Both the position numbers and the translations under genes were made by a program. Below, piece after piece: positions 1-12,728 of a stretch of DNA of 64,000 nucleotides. The notes under the pieces are model-generated. The model saw only the letters and a list, made by a program, of their open reading frames with translations, was not told the origin of the DNA and made no database searches. The DNA comes from Lineolata rhizophorae (taxonomy: Eukaryota > Ascomycota > Dothideomycetes > Lineolatales > Lineolataceae): positions 1-64,000 of the forward strand of contig MU001673.1 in the NCBI GenBank assembly GCA_010093515.1, in the 5' to 3' direction. Every line of letters starts with the position of its first letter. Position 1 is the stretch's first letter.

Positions 1-95
1 AACCCTAACCCTAACCCTAACCCTAACCCTAACCCTAACCCTAACCCTAACCCTAACCCTAACCCTAACCCTAACCCTAACCCTAACCCTAACCC
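1..95. repeat. Telomere repeat array (CCCTAA)n
   Basis: The first 94-95 bases are perfect tandem AACCCT units, about 15.7 copies, with no variant repeats. On the minus strand this reads TTAGGG, the telomere repeat of most filamentous ascomycetes. The array runs straight into unique sequence (ACCTGTGCGCC) with no subtelomeric satellite between, so base 1 is at or very near the chromosome end. Confidence 0.98.
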
Positions 96-1490
96 ACCTG
101 TGCGCCGTGCTGAAGGAGAATTTCGACGACGTCGTCGTTGCCACAGTGAGCTGCAACAGCCAAGGCCGTCCTGCCTGTGGGATGGTGTCTCTGATCTATG
201 TCCACTTTTTGATCCAGTAGCTGCTCGACTTTAGGGATTGATCGCTGCTGTGCGGCTTGGACCAACAGAGGTGCAGTCATGCTTTCGGGACTCTTCAAGT
301 TGATACTCGTGTGCAAATCCACATCTGATCGTTGTCTCCTGTGCGCTTGAAGGGGGCTACCGCTCGAGCTACGAGGTACTAGTAAGGACCGGTGTTGCGG
401 CGAGTCTAATGAGAGGTTTAAATTGCTTCGACGCTTTACAAAAGGCCAAAACCCACGCTTATTCTCGCCATCTTTCTTGCGTAATTGACCTAGAGGCGGA
501 GGACCAGAAGTAGACCGAACGTGCAAAACAGGACGGATAGGCTGTTATATTCCTATAGAGGCATTCGAGTTCAAAGACTTCGCAGACTGTCTAGAAATGA
601 TCTCGTATAGCCGGGTTACGGAACCGGTTCGCCCTTCTGCTACGACCGGCAGCGTCGCGGGCGTCGCTTCAGAAAAGGCGAGCGGATTGGAAACAGGTTC
701 CACGTATTGCGGCTATGTATTTTCAGAAGCCTCTAACTCTTCAAGATGAGTCGTTTGAATTCTAGATTCCTTGTACGCCATTGCTCGGCGATAGACATCG
801 TTGTTAACCACTAACTAGTCAAAGCTGAATTCGGTGCTACCGATGTTGGAATTTGAATAGCCAGAAACGCTATCTCCTATTGTTATGCACGAGTTCCGGC
901 TGCTCGAGCGCAGCGTCTTCGTCTCGCCGGCGATATTTTGTATGACTTGCACCGTCCGGGGATTTCGAAGAAGGCTCAACTACTCTTATACAGACAGACT
1001 AGATAGAATATGAAATTAGCCGAGAAAATGGCGGAAACGCTTTAGTTTAGACATACCACTACACCGCTTGAAGAAGAAGTTGTAATGCCTAGATCTATGA
1101 ATTAAGCCTTTCTTCATGGCCTTTCATCGTCTCCGCCTACCACACTGCACGGGCTCTCCCCACTCCCTCGCTTACATCCGTCAACAATTCTAAGACTTCG
1201 ACATCCATTGCTTGCATTGCCTCGTGACAACCCTCAATAGCAGTCTAGAGGGTGAGCACCATGTCTTCCTACCGTAGCGTCTCTACAGAGGCACCTGTAA
1301 AATCTATAAACTCCTAAATCTACGACAGCGCTAACTTGACGGCAAACAACTTTCGAATCAATAGTTGAATTGATATATCAGCCTCGGTATATTTGCCACG
1401 TAGGTCCGACAAATTCTTTATCGTTCTAGTAATGCCGGCTATAATTGCGCCAATGGCTGCCACAGCACCAAGAAGGGACAACGGCTCCAT
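89..1490 (-). pseudogene. Decayed STAND/NLR-type protein with ankyrin repeats, cut off by the telomere
   Basis: Read on the minus strand from the ATG at 1490, the sequence begins MEPLSLLGAVAAIGAIIAGI, the hydrophobic start of the fungal N-terminal domain found on many ankyrin and NLR-like proteins. One frame, allowing one typical intron (GTATGT to ATCTAG, near 1000-1055), can be followed to the chromosome end. It is interrupted by about 13 in-frame stops. All are TAG or TAA, and each could have been CAG or CAA, a C-to-T change at CpA. The last 145 codons (526-89) are open and include an ankyrin repeat (GRTALAVAAHCGNDDVVEIL). The repeat domain is then lost where telomere sequence begins; the final TAG lies inside the first telomere unit. 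Function before decay was probably recognition or signalling; nothing here suggests it is expressed today. Confidence 0.82.
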
Positions 1491-2546
1491 AAGTCGAAGG
1501 GAGACGAGAAGTAACTAGGCGGAGCCGCGGCATGTTAGACTTGATGAAAGCGCGGAGAGGAGAATGTAAGCGGTCGTACTTACCCGAGTATAAATTTTTG
1601 TGCTCTATATCCAACCATTTGCGACTCGTGTGTCACGGTGGTGAGGATCAAAAGCTTGGAAAATGGCGGCGGCAGGCATCCCCTTTTGCAGTCCAGTTCC
1701 TGCCGCCGAGGGGTAAGGCTGAGACTTTGGCAAGAACAGAACGGCGCCATTTCATATGCGCACATGATGCGCTTGGGAGCAAGCCACTATCGGTCGGGGG
1801 CGTGTTGGTTAACGAATGAGGTTGCGCAGAGCTGACTTCCGCATGGCTCAGCGGCATTGACTTGCTTGGCACTTTGCGTATACATAGTCAGTAATGGAAC
1901 TGTTAGGTGATAGAAAGCCTATGTACGAAAGCTGTTTGGGGTCGGGGTTCTGCCGCGCGAATAGATTAGGTCTCCGGTCGAAGTCAAAGGGACTCCTCCC
2001 TACAAATCTCCGTAGTTTATTCTAACACGCGTCTTGACAATTGTTTCCGTCCTTAGTCATGGACTTCTTATATAGCCACGATTGCTTAATCTCATATCTA
2101 AAAAAATAAATTGTACTTGCTGAATCTAAGTGCGGGTTGCATTTTAACATGGGAGCGAAGCGAGCAGTAAGGAGGCCAACATGGTGGGTTTTGTCCACAC
2201 ATGCAAGGCGCAACGGTACGTGGGCGATAAGGGATAAATAGAAGCGATACCTAGCAGATTGTTGTGGTGAGAAGATAAGCCTAATACCAGCGCCACTATT
2301 AGTCACATAGACGTGGACAATAGCTGGCTGGCTGCTAGTCTGTCCTTGTTTCATTGGGCGCAATGGAATTTGAATTTTTTGGACCAATAACCTATGTAGT
2401 GTGGTTTGGTCGAGGCAATTGAGGAACGTACATCCAGGCATCTCCGCAGGCAGCAAGAACATCTTGTGAGCCAAGAGAAGTACATAATACCAGAATGCAG
2501 TTCACCAGCAAAATTTCTAGTTTAATTCTAGCACAGGGTATTTTGT
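1491..2546. other. Gene-poor subtelomeric stretch
   Basis: No recognisable gene lies between the decayed ankyrin gene and the P450. The longest open frame is a 150-codon minus-strand frame at 2022-2474. It has no domain I recognise and no supporting splice structure, so I do not call it. The stretch may hold further decayed sequence. Confidence 0.5.
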
Positions 2547-4227
2547 CTACACTATTATCGGCGTTCTGAGCTTGAGCTCGACCATGAAGCGTTCGTCTAA
2601 ATCAGCGACCCCGAAACTCTTAGTTTGCGGCATCCTTTGCATGCCGTCGGATGCGCTCCCCAGAGCAAGAGAAATATCGTAGCGAGCCAGCAAGCTGGCC
2701 ACAATTTTGTAAATCTCCTGACTTGCAATGTTACGGCCGACACACGCGCGATGGCCGCCTCCAAAAGGCATCAGGTACGCGTGCTTGTCATAACCTGGCT
2801 GGAGCCACCTCTCCGGCAGGAATCGTTCTAGATCAGGCCCAAAGACAGAATCGTCGTGATGGAGGGCATGATTGCATATGCTGATGTCAGTTCCACCGGG
2901 AATGTATGATCCGGCGATCTGCCGTCCGCCGTCAGGCACAACGCGCATCAAAGGCATGACGAAAACGGGATTGATACGAAAAGCCTCGTCCACCACGGCC
3001 TGGAAGTAGGTCAAGGTTTTGACTGACGAGTAAGGGTAGCTAGGCGAGGACGGGCGGGGCACGGAATCTATTTCATCTCGGAGCTTTGCGAATGCTTCAT
3101 CGTTCCGGAGCAAGTGCCACAACAAAAGCGTGGTGCTGGCTGCGGTGGTGTGCGAACCTGCCACGATGAAGCCAAACGCCTCGGTCTGGACATCGACAAC
3201 ATCGAGTGCTCTGCCTTTGGAGTCCACTCCGGATTTGAGCTCGTCGAGCAGGCGGCCAAGCAGGTCGATTCGCGTCGAATCCGATCGGAGGCGGTCGTTG
3301 ACGGAGTCAATAGCCATCTATGTTCGTTAGAATGCATGCACAACGCTGCAAGTAAGGATTCTTACCTGGCGGAGATCCTTCCTCCCCCGGACCATCCTCT
3401 GCAGGCTTGGCACCGGCACGTGAGGGACCATGCTGTTCACGTAGGGTACGACCCAGGGAGTCTGGCCCGACGTCGTTGCCAGGAGAACCTGAGGATGCGT
3501 TAGCAAAGCGATGGTTATCTGGGAACTCAAAAACTTACATGTTCGCGAACTGGGGGCATCTGGTACTCATCGCCGGAATCCAGCACCCCGAACGGTCGTG
3601 AAAACGCGAGTTCCCCTAGAACGTCCATCACAAAGAATGCAATCCAGAGCTTAATGTCGATGGCTTCACCATTTTCGGCCGCGGAGTCCAAACGCCGGAT
3701 CAACTTCTCCATGCACCGGTCCATGTGCACCTCCATGCTGGCGACCGACTGCGCCGAGAAGCTATTGGACACCGCCTTCCGCCGCGTGGAATGGACCTGC
3801 TCGTCTCTTGTGCCGAACAAGTTTGGGCGCAGGGCGGTGAAGGCGTCGTAAAAGGTGCTGCAGATGTTAGTGACGACTCCGTTGGCGTTGTGGCTGACGC
3901 GTACCTCTTCGGGTAGGTTCGGCCGGCGCCGAAGATGTTCTTGACCGAGTCGGCATCGCTCACGTCCAGATGGTTAGGCCCTATCCGCACAAGTTTGCCG
4001 TGCTTCCGGTGAAGTTTCAGAAGAGTGTCTTCGTATTTCCCCAGAAGCACTTGGTACGACTTCCACAAGTTGGTGAACGAGGCGAGGAAGGGCCCGGGAA
4101 ATACGGAAAGCGGGTGGAAATAGCGGCAGTACACGACTTGAGCAACCGTCCAACAGCAGAGTAGTAACGTCAACCCGGACAGAAGAAGGGGCGCGCCAAG
4201 ACCAAATAAAAGGCTGCTGGTTGCCAT
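2547..4227 (-). CDS. Cytochrome P450 monooxygenase (pisatin demethylase-like clade)
   Basis: Haem-thiolate monooxygenase anchored in the ER, of the type that hydroxylates or demethylates secondary metabolites or plant aromatics; the substrate cannot be read from sequence. Four exons (4227-3905, 3857-3539, 3488-3366, 3317-2547) join to 511 codons, the normal length of the family. An N-terminal membrane anchor is followed by a proline-rich hinge (HPLSVFPGP). The I-helix oxygen-binding motif is AGSHTT, the ExxR motif is EAFR, the PERF-like motif is FLPERW, and the haem loop is FGGGHRACVGR with the cysteine ligand. All key residues are present, so the gene looks functional. The protein resembles the pisatin demethylase/benzoate 4-monooxygenase group. 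No other biosynthetic gene adjoins it, so it is probably a stand-alone subtelomeric P450. A TATATA lies at 4280-4285, about 53 bp before the ATG. Confidence 0.93.
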
Positions 4228-4625
4228 GACGGGCAGGTTTACAGTGCGATAGATTCCCAGGCTAGGCGCTATCCAGCCCTATATACAATCTCATCGGCAG
4301 TGGTGGTTGAAAGCGCGCTTTGCCGCATCGAGCATGGCGGATCGGAGCCGCCTCGTACGAGGCCTGACCGAGCCGAGACGCCATCACGGCACGGCTTCGG
4401 GCGCGTTTGCGGGGCAGATTGGTGGTGGGGAGCTCGGCATAATGAAGCGCGGAGTTGGACGGTTGCTCGCGCTTAGAACCCCGCCTCGCGTGCAGGGCCC
4501 GAGGTCCACCGCCACCGGCGCCCTGTCCGGTCATCAACCGCCAGGCCAACCATGAGAGGCCTAGCTCCCCCATGCGGCGATTCAGGCCGACCACCGCGCA
4601 TTGCTCGACGCGGCGTCTCAGAGCT
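4228..4625. other. Spacer: P450 promoter and TPR-subtilase 3' end
   Basis: About 400 bp, GC-rich, with no credible gene. It must hold the P450 promoter (TATATA at 4280-4285) and the 3' end of the TPR-subtilase transcript. The open frames here are antisense noise. Confidence 0.5.
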
Positions 4626-7001
4626 CTAATCGCCCGCGTTCGACACAATGTCCATGGCGACCCAATTCTGCAGGAGCTTGACTAGCGCGCTCGCGGCGTG
4701 GCTCCGGGTGGAGAAGCGGTCCTCCGCGTCCCCGCCGTCTGGCACGCCCGCCCGCGCGTCTATCAGTTCCCTGGGCGAAATGAAGCTAAATCTGCTGATG
4801 TCCTTCTGCTTGGACAGCAGCTGCTTGAACACTACGTCCATCGCGCTCGACGTCTTCAGGACTTGCGCGATGCGAGGGTGGTCGCTGAGCGGCGGCTGAC
4901 GGGCAAACTCCAAAACGAGCGCCGCGACGCCTGCCGCGACCGGGGTGGCGAACGACGTCCCCGACATCCTTTTCTCGCCGTCGGGGTTTAGGGCAAGCGG
5001 CCACGCCGACAGCACGGCCTCTCCGACGGCGGTGAAGTTGGTGTTCTTCAGCGGATGCGGTTCCGGATTGAAAAAGCTGCTGGTGCCGTCGCCCTTAGCC
5101 GACGAGACGTGAATGACCCCTTCGGCCCTCGCGGGATATGCAATGTTGACGCCCGCGCGCAGCCCGTCGTTGGACGCGGCAGCGAAGATCAACACGTTGT
5201 TCGACAGGGCGTGCTGGATGGCCTCGCGGAGCCCTGAGTCCGAGTCCTCTTTCCACCCAAAGCTGATGCTGATTATATCAACTTTCCAAGCTGGGTCGTC
5301 CGTGGCGTGTCGGATCGCCGCGGCTACCGCCGAGTGAGAGATCGTTTCCTCATTCCCGCGTAAGACGCGCGCCACGTAAATGTCCGCGTTCGGTGCCACC
5401 TTCAGCAGGATTCCCGCAGCGTGTGTGCCGTGGCCATTCTCGTCTTGATTCGCGGGACAGTCGTCTACAAAAGACTTCGTTTTCCGGATGTGACTGTTGC
5501 GAAGGCGGATGAGCTCGGGCGTGCCGCCGGACTTGGCTGATTTGGCGATCCCTGTGTCGAGAATAGCAATGCGGACTCGCGGATAGGGCCGCCCGTCGAC
5601 CTTGAAGTCCTTGTACTTGTCGAGCACCGGATGCACGTGATCCTCGAGGTCCTGGATCCAACTGTCGGCCTTGCTTTGCCTGATCAAACTTAGCGCTGAT
5701 GTGTCAAATGCGAACGTCTTCACTTACAGGTAGACCCTTTCGGGGGCATCACGCGCATCGAACAGCGGCGGCCCAGCGCTGCCTTTGGCATCTTGCGCAG
5801 GTCCCACGGGGAGCGGAATCCCGGGTTTTCCGTCCCCAGCCGGGTCTGGCCCGGGCCGCTTCGTTCCTTGGTGGTTTCCACGTGAACTGAACGCGCCACC
5901 GCGCTTGTTGCCAACCCCAGCGTTCCGCCGAGCGACCTCGTGCGGCTTCTGGAATTCTTGGGATTTCCGGAATGGTGAGTTAGGGCCCTGAGACTTAGGC
6001 GGAGGGGGCGTCTTGCTCCCGCCAATCCGCGCCGGGACGTGCTTGAACCCTTCACGAACGCGGTCCTCCGCTGAAGCGCTGTTTGAGCGCTGCGTCCTGT
6101 TTCCAGGGGGGGCTAGGAGGTCCGAGCTGGCGGACTGGCCTCCGAAATTTTTCACCGGTTTGCTTGGTCCGCCGGCTTGATTGGGGCGCGCATTCATTTC
6201 GATGCCCTCTTTCTTTTGCTCCCACCCTTTGGCCACTTGCTCAGCGTTGCGACGAACACCATCCGCCCGCGCTTCGGCCTTTTGCGCCTGGTTCTTGCCT
6301 GGCCCTGCCATTGACTTATCGCAACGGTCGATCCATTTGACAGTCTCCTTTATGTTCCATTCGAATCGGCTGTCCCCATTGGCCGCCCGGGCATTCATCA
6401 ATTCAAGATTCTGCGAGAAGATGTTTTTGGCAGCTTTCATCCTGCCAAGCAAAAACAGCACATTCCCCAGGCTGTGCCGACAGGTGACCAACGCATGGTT
6501 GCGTCTCCCTAGGACTTTTTCGCCAACTTCGAGAGCTTTGCGTTCTTCGTCTGCTGCCTTGGGGTATTCCTTCATTCTGAAGTACGATCTCGAAAGTTCG
6601 TGTCTGGTCCAGTACAAGTCTTCGGATTCCGGCTTCTTTGTTAGGGCGTCTAAGTTGATTTCGAGCAGTCTGGCAGCTTCTGCGTTCTCTTCCATGTTGA
6701 GCATGTTCTGGGCGAGGCGACTCCGGGTTTGCAGCGTATCATTCTGCTTTGGTTTCTTCAGGCGCGCGCTTAGAATTTTTTGGTTGCACTCCGCCGCTTC
6801 CTTATGTCGGTTCGCCTTGTCTAGGACCAAGGCTAGCCCGTCTAGAATTTGCAGTGTAGCATCGTGATCCGGCCCGCGAAGCCCTTCGGAGATTACGCAG
6901 GCATCCTCGAATAGCCTGGAAGCCTCGGCGTAATTCTTGCTTTCGCACGCGATCCATGCCTCGCGTTCTTTTTCAAGTATGGCATTATTAATGGATTCCA
7001 T
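4626..7001 (-). CDS. TPR repeats fused to an S8 (subtilisin-like) serine protease
   Basis: Predicted cytoplasmic protease with a repeat-type sensor; likely the activating partner of the divergent gasdermin-like gene. Two exons (7001-5728, 5679-4626) are joined across a 48-bp intron (GTAAGT donor, CTAAG branch region, CAG acceptor) and give 775 residues. The stop seen at 5724-5726 lies inside this intron. Residues 1 to about 210 are kinesin-light-chain-type TPRs, and about 220-425 are a basic, Pro/Gly/Gln-rich linker. The S8 domain carries Asp466 (ILDTG), His508 (GHGTHAAG), oxyanion Asn595 (AAASN) and Ser667 (GTSFATPVAAG), so the catalytic set is complete. There is no signal peptide and no I9 propeptide, unlike secreted subtilases, so it should act inside the cell. 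Fungal S8 domains fused to TPR, ankyrin or NB domains are known from allorecognition and immunity-like genes. The donor and frame make the fusion firm; the role in cell death is inferred from context. Confidence 0.88.
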
Positions 7002-7238
7002 AAGTGCGACGTCGTCTCGAAAACCAAGACGTCACGCGCAGTCGAAGCGATGGTTGTTCGAGGGAAGACGCAGCCGAATGATATGTTTTGGCGACAGTTC
7101 CCGTAGCGAGGCTGTGCGGCTGAAGCCGCGTCATGCAGACTGGCACGTGAGTTGGGGGCTGACTGGCGATCCCAACATGGAAGTGACCAAGTGCCACCTT
7201 TTCAACTTACGCCTAGATTACCACATCAGACAGCGTCA
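7002..7238. promoter_or_regulatory. Shared divergent promoter of protease and gasdermin-like genes
   Basis: Only 237 bp separate the two start codons, which face away from each other, so both promoters and 5' leaders are packed here. A CRE-like bZIP site (GACGTCA, 7028-7034) is present; whether it is used is unknown. The arrangement suggests co-regulation, as expected for a protease and its substrate. Confidence 0.6.
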
Positions 7239-8108
7239 ATGGCGCCAACTCCAGTCGCAGGGGAGAAGAAGTGCTATTTTGGAGCTCCGAGGCGCGACTG
7301 TCCGCCCGAAGGACCGATCAAGCTCGGGAACGTCGTTGCGTCGCCTCTTATACCAGATGAACCCATTAATGAAAACCCCGCTCCGCCGATTGAAACCAGC
7401 ATTTACGAACACAACGATCGAAATTGGACGCTCGAGCGCGTCAAAACTGGAAAGGGCAGCGTAGGAATCTGGACTTCCTTCTTGGCTCCCATACTGGGCG
7501 TAGGTGCGGATGTGGGGACGAGCTGGGATAATGACTGCGGCCAGGAATGGAGGTGCAAGAATTTATGTACGCGCTGGTTCATTCCGAGCCAGGAATATGT
7601 CAAACAAGCCGTCCATGATCCGGCAGTGCGGCGCTTCCTTGCGGGAAATAGGTTCCGCGAACGCATTTACATGATCACGGGGTTGATGATCGCATCCGGA
7701 GCGTCTTTGGCGGCGAAGAGCATGCAGGAGCGCGGTCTCTACGTGCACGCCGGAGTAGACGCCACGGTTCTTGGTGGCGCGCCGGTCAGCGCTGGCCCGG
7801 AGGGCGAGTTGAAACGAGGAACACGGGAGCGCGAAACGGTTGAGGGAGCTGACGATTTTGTGTTTGCCTTTCGGCTTCGCGAGATTCGTGTAAAGAGGAA
7901 GGGCGAAGTCGTGCACAAACAATTCTCAAAGGGGGCGCTGTACAACGATGAAATCTACGTCCGCGAGGACAGGAAAGACGATGCCGAAGTCGAGGTCTTA
8001 GGTATAGACGAGCAAGATGCAGACGCCGAAGAATTCGGCCTGGACGACGGCGACGTCGTCGAGGACGACGATGGGCAAGAATGTGTGTGGGTAAAGCCAG
8101 AGGAGTAG
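7239..8108 (+). CDS. Gasdermin-like pore-forming protein (RCD-1/HET-Q1 type)
   Basis: Predicted membrane-pore protein executing regulated cell death, kept inactive until proteolysis. It is a single exon of 289 residues starting at the ATG in GTCAATGGCG; an upstream in-frame ATG at 7152 would add 29 non-conserved residues. The core resembles the gasdermin N-terminal domain by eye: a hydrophobic glycine-rich stretch (about 74-93, FLAPILGVGA), a helix-like block (TRWFIPSQEY, 111-120), a strand RIYMITGLMIA (142-152) matching gasdermin VYVVTEV, and DDFVFAFRLREI (205-216) matching gasdermin ILAFRV. After KQFSKGALY (227-235) the last 50 or so residues are strongly acidic, like a short inhibitory tail. 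In Podospora the gasdermin HET-Q1 is cut after a phenylalanine near its C terminus by the neighbouring subtilase HET-Q2; here Phe229 sits in an equivalent place. Family assignment is by pattern, not by search. Confidence 0.72.
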   Translation: MAPTPVAGEKKCYFGAPRRDCPPEGPIKLGNVVASPLIPDEPINENPAPPIETSIYEHNDRNWTLERVKTGKGSVGIWTSFLAPILGVGADVGTSWDNDCGQEWRCKNLCTRWFIPSQEYVKQAVHDPAVRRFLAGNRFRERIYMITGLMIASGASLAAKSMQERGLYVHAGVDATVLGGAPVSAGPEGELKRGTRERETVEGADDFVFAFRLREIRVKRKGEVVHKQFSKGALYNDEIYVREDRKDDAEVEVLGIDEQDADAEEFGLDDGDVVEDDDGQECVWVKPEE

Positions 8109-8164
8109 ATCAGACGTGTTTCTGGAAGCAATAAATTGGACATTCACTCGACAGCAACAAGGCT

Positions 8165-10786
<2,622 letters not shown>

Positions 10787-11388
10787 CTAGTTTTTACTTT
10801 CCTCGGGTTCTGGTTGAACGAGCTCGTCAATTAGTTTCACAAATTCCTCCATAGCTTTCCCTTCCTCTCCACTGCGGCAGCGCATGGCCCTCATTACTTT
10901 CAGACCTCTGCTTTCCCCAATGTGAGGCGTCCAACGCGGTTCCTTGCGAGTCCTGTCCTGATCTTGCCTTTTCCGACGATCTGAATAGGTATTGGACATG
11001 TTACGTGTCGGCTCTTGGTCTGCTGTAGGGGGCTGAGTTGCATCATAAACAGACTGGAGTTGAGTTCGCAGTTCGGGGTATTGCTGAAGTAACTCTTGGA
11101 ATCGCGGGTGGGAGGATACGCCCTCCGCAGTTATCTGCCTGACAACACGAGGTTTCGGGGCGTCTGCCGGAATCGGGTCCGCGGCAGTTTTCGCTGACGT
11201 TACGGGAGACTCATCGTGGGTAGCTTTGTGGGATTTAAAGCACGCAATAGAGCAACTAGGCGTAGGTTAGTCAGGGACGAATGAGCTGAGACAGTGCCAA
11301 AATGGCTCTAGACGCACTATCTCAAGTCGCATGCCGTGCAGCGATATTTGGACTGACTGGAGCCGCAAACACCGCAAACCGAACTCAT
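10787..11388 (-). CDS. HIT-type zinc finger protein (ZNHIT3/Hit1-like)
   Basis: Probable box C/D snoRNP assembly factor of the ZNHIT3/Hit1 group, acting in the nucleus with Rsa1/NUFIP. Two exons (11388-11318, 11255-10787) are joined across a 62-bp intron (GTGCGT donor, CTAACCTAC branch, CTAG acceptor) and give 179 residues. The zf-HIT finger is split by the intron: C-x2-C (CGVC), C-x2-C (CTAC), then YCSIACFKSHKATH after the join supplies the remaining cysteines and histidines. The middle has the family's LLQQYPELRTQLQSVY helix, and the acidic C terminus (FVKLIDELVQPEP) matches ZNHIT3-like proteins. The gene is divergent from COX11 with 391 bp between the start codons. Confidence 0.85.
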
Positions 11389-11779
11389 GGCGGGCGCGCG
11401 GCGTCGCTACGAGACGAGTGACGCGAGGACGAAACGCACTGCGGCTACAGGCGAAAGAGCTGCGGCGTTAGATACTCGAGGCTAGAGTCCCAGAGCCGAC
11501 AGATACTGAGGCAACTTTGGCCACGTTCGACGATAGCCTCGTCCAGGCACGTTGTGCCGTTTACGGTGACCAGCTCAGCGCGCCGAGAGAGATGAAACCA
11601 ATCAGGACACGAAGGAACGACGCGGCATCATGCGCGCACGTGCTAGGCGCATGGGTGGCTCGACAGCTCGGCGCCGCCGACGCGCCGTGACATGACCTGA
11701 CCGCCTTCCGATTGTCGATTCTGCCACGCGCCCTCTCCGCACCTTCACCGTCTTCCGTTGCGCAGTACATCTCGCTGCC
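11389..11779. promoter_or_regulatory. Divergent promoter of zf-HIT gene and COX11
   Basis: This 391-bp GC-rich interval lies between two start codons facing apart and must hold both promoters. No TATA box or clear operator was seen. Confidence 0.55.
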
Positions 11780-12728
11780 ATGAACAAGCCGGTTCGCGCA
11801 CTTCAAGCGCTCCGAGGCCGTGGCGAGCAATGGGTCTGCAGCTCTTGCTCGCGGTTGCCGGCGGCGGCGATGCTCTTACGCCATGCTCCGCGCCGTCCCT
11901 ACAGCGGTTCAAGTCGTTTGATGGACTACGTCGCTCCTACGCCCGACCAAGTGCGAGCGCAGCTGCGAAGAAAAAACCTCAACGGCATGTGGGTGCTTTG
12001 GTTTTCGCCTCTCTCAGAAAGGCGCTGACGGCTCTTCTAGCTACTACACCCTCAGCCTTATCTTGGGAACCGTCGCTCTGTCATATGGATCCGTCCCCAT
12101 GTACAAGATGGTGCGCGCTCTTAGTTTGCTGTTTCCCTAGTCCGTTTCCATTAGACTGACATGCGTTTCTAGATCTGTCAACAAACTGGGTGGGGCGGCC
12201 AGCCTATTAACACCAGCCACGCCTCGACCGGATCCGATCCGGAAACACGTCTGCAACCCGTCACCGGCGCTAAACGCCTGCGCATAACATTCGCTAGTTC
12301 TGTGTCGGATGTGTTGCCTTGGAAATTCAAGCCCCAGCAGCGCGAAGTCCGCGTCCTCCCCGGCGAGACGGCGTTAGCATTTTATACGGCGACGAACACA
12401 AGCGACGACGACATCATTGGGGTGGCGACGTACAGCGTCACGCCCGGCCAGGTCGCTCCCTACTTCGGCAAGATCCAGTGTTTCTGCTTCGAGGAGCAGC
12501 GGCTTCGCGCCGGGGAAACCGTGGACATGCCAGTGTTCTTTTACATCGACCCGGAATTTCTCAGTGACATAAACACAAAAGGCATCGAAGAGCTTACTCT
12601 GAGCTACACATTTTTCAGTGAGTTGTCCTAGATAGTTTGCTTGGGCTCCGCGGACTCGACATTGACCATCAACAGAAGCGAAATACGATCGCGAAGGGCA
12701 TTTGCGGCCCGTACCTACGCCGAGGTAA
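11780..12728 (+). CDS. COX11: Cox11, cytochrome c oxidase copper chaperone
   Basis: Mitochondrial inner-membrane copper chaperone that inserts the CuB centre into Cox1 of complex IV. Four exons (11780-11988, 12041-12110, 12173-12617, 12676-12728) give 258 residues, normal for the family. The N terminus is a basic mitochondrial targeting sequence. The single membrane span is YYTLSLILGTVALSYGSVP, ending in PMYKMICQQTGWGG. The copper-binding CFCFEEQ motif (in KIQCFCFEEQ) follows in the intermembrane-space beta domain, which ends in the conserved ELTLSYTFF. All intron boundaries keep the family sequence in frame. The gene is divergent from the zf-HIT gene. Confidence 0.96.

Noticed and set aside
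2022-2474. 150-codon minus-strand open frame in the subtelomere
   Set aside because: No recognisable domain, no splice partners and an unremarkable start; likely chance in low-constraint sequence.
5684-5728. TPR gene and subtilase as two separate genes with a stop at 5724-5726
   Set aside because: The downstream frame has no ATG (it would start with GTG), and a consensus 48-bp intron removes the stop and joins both halves in frame.
7152-7238. Upstream ATG extending the gasdermin-like protein by 29 residues
   Set aside because: The added residues do not look conserved, and the ATG at 7239 has better fungal start context; it would also shorten the shared promoter to 150 bp.
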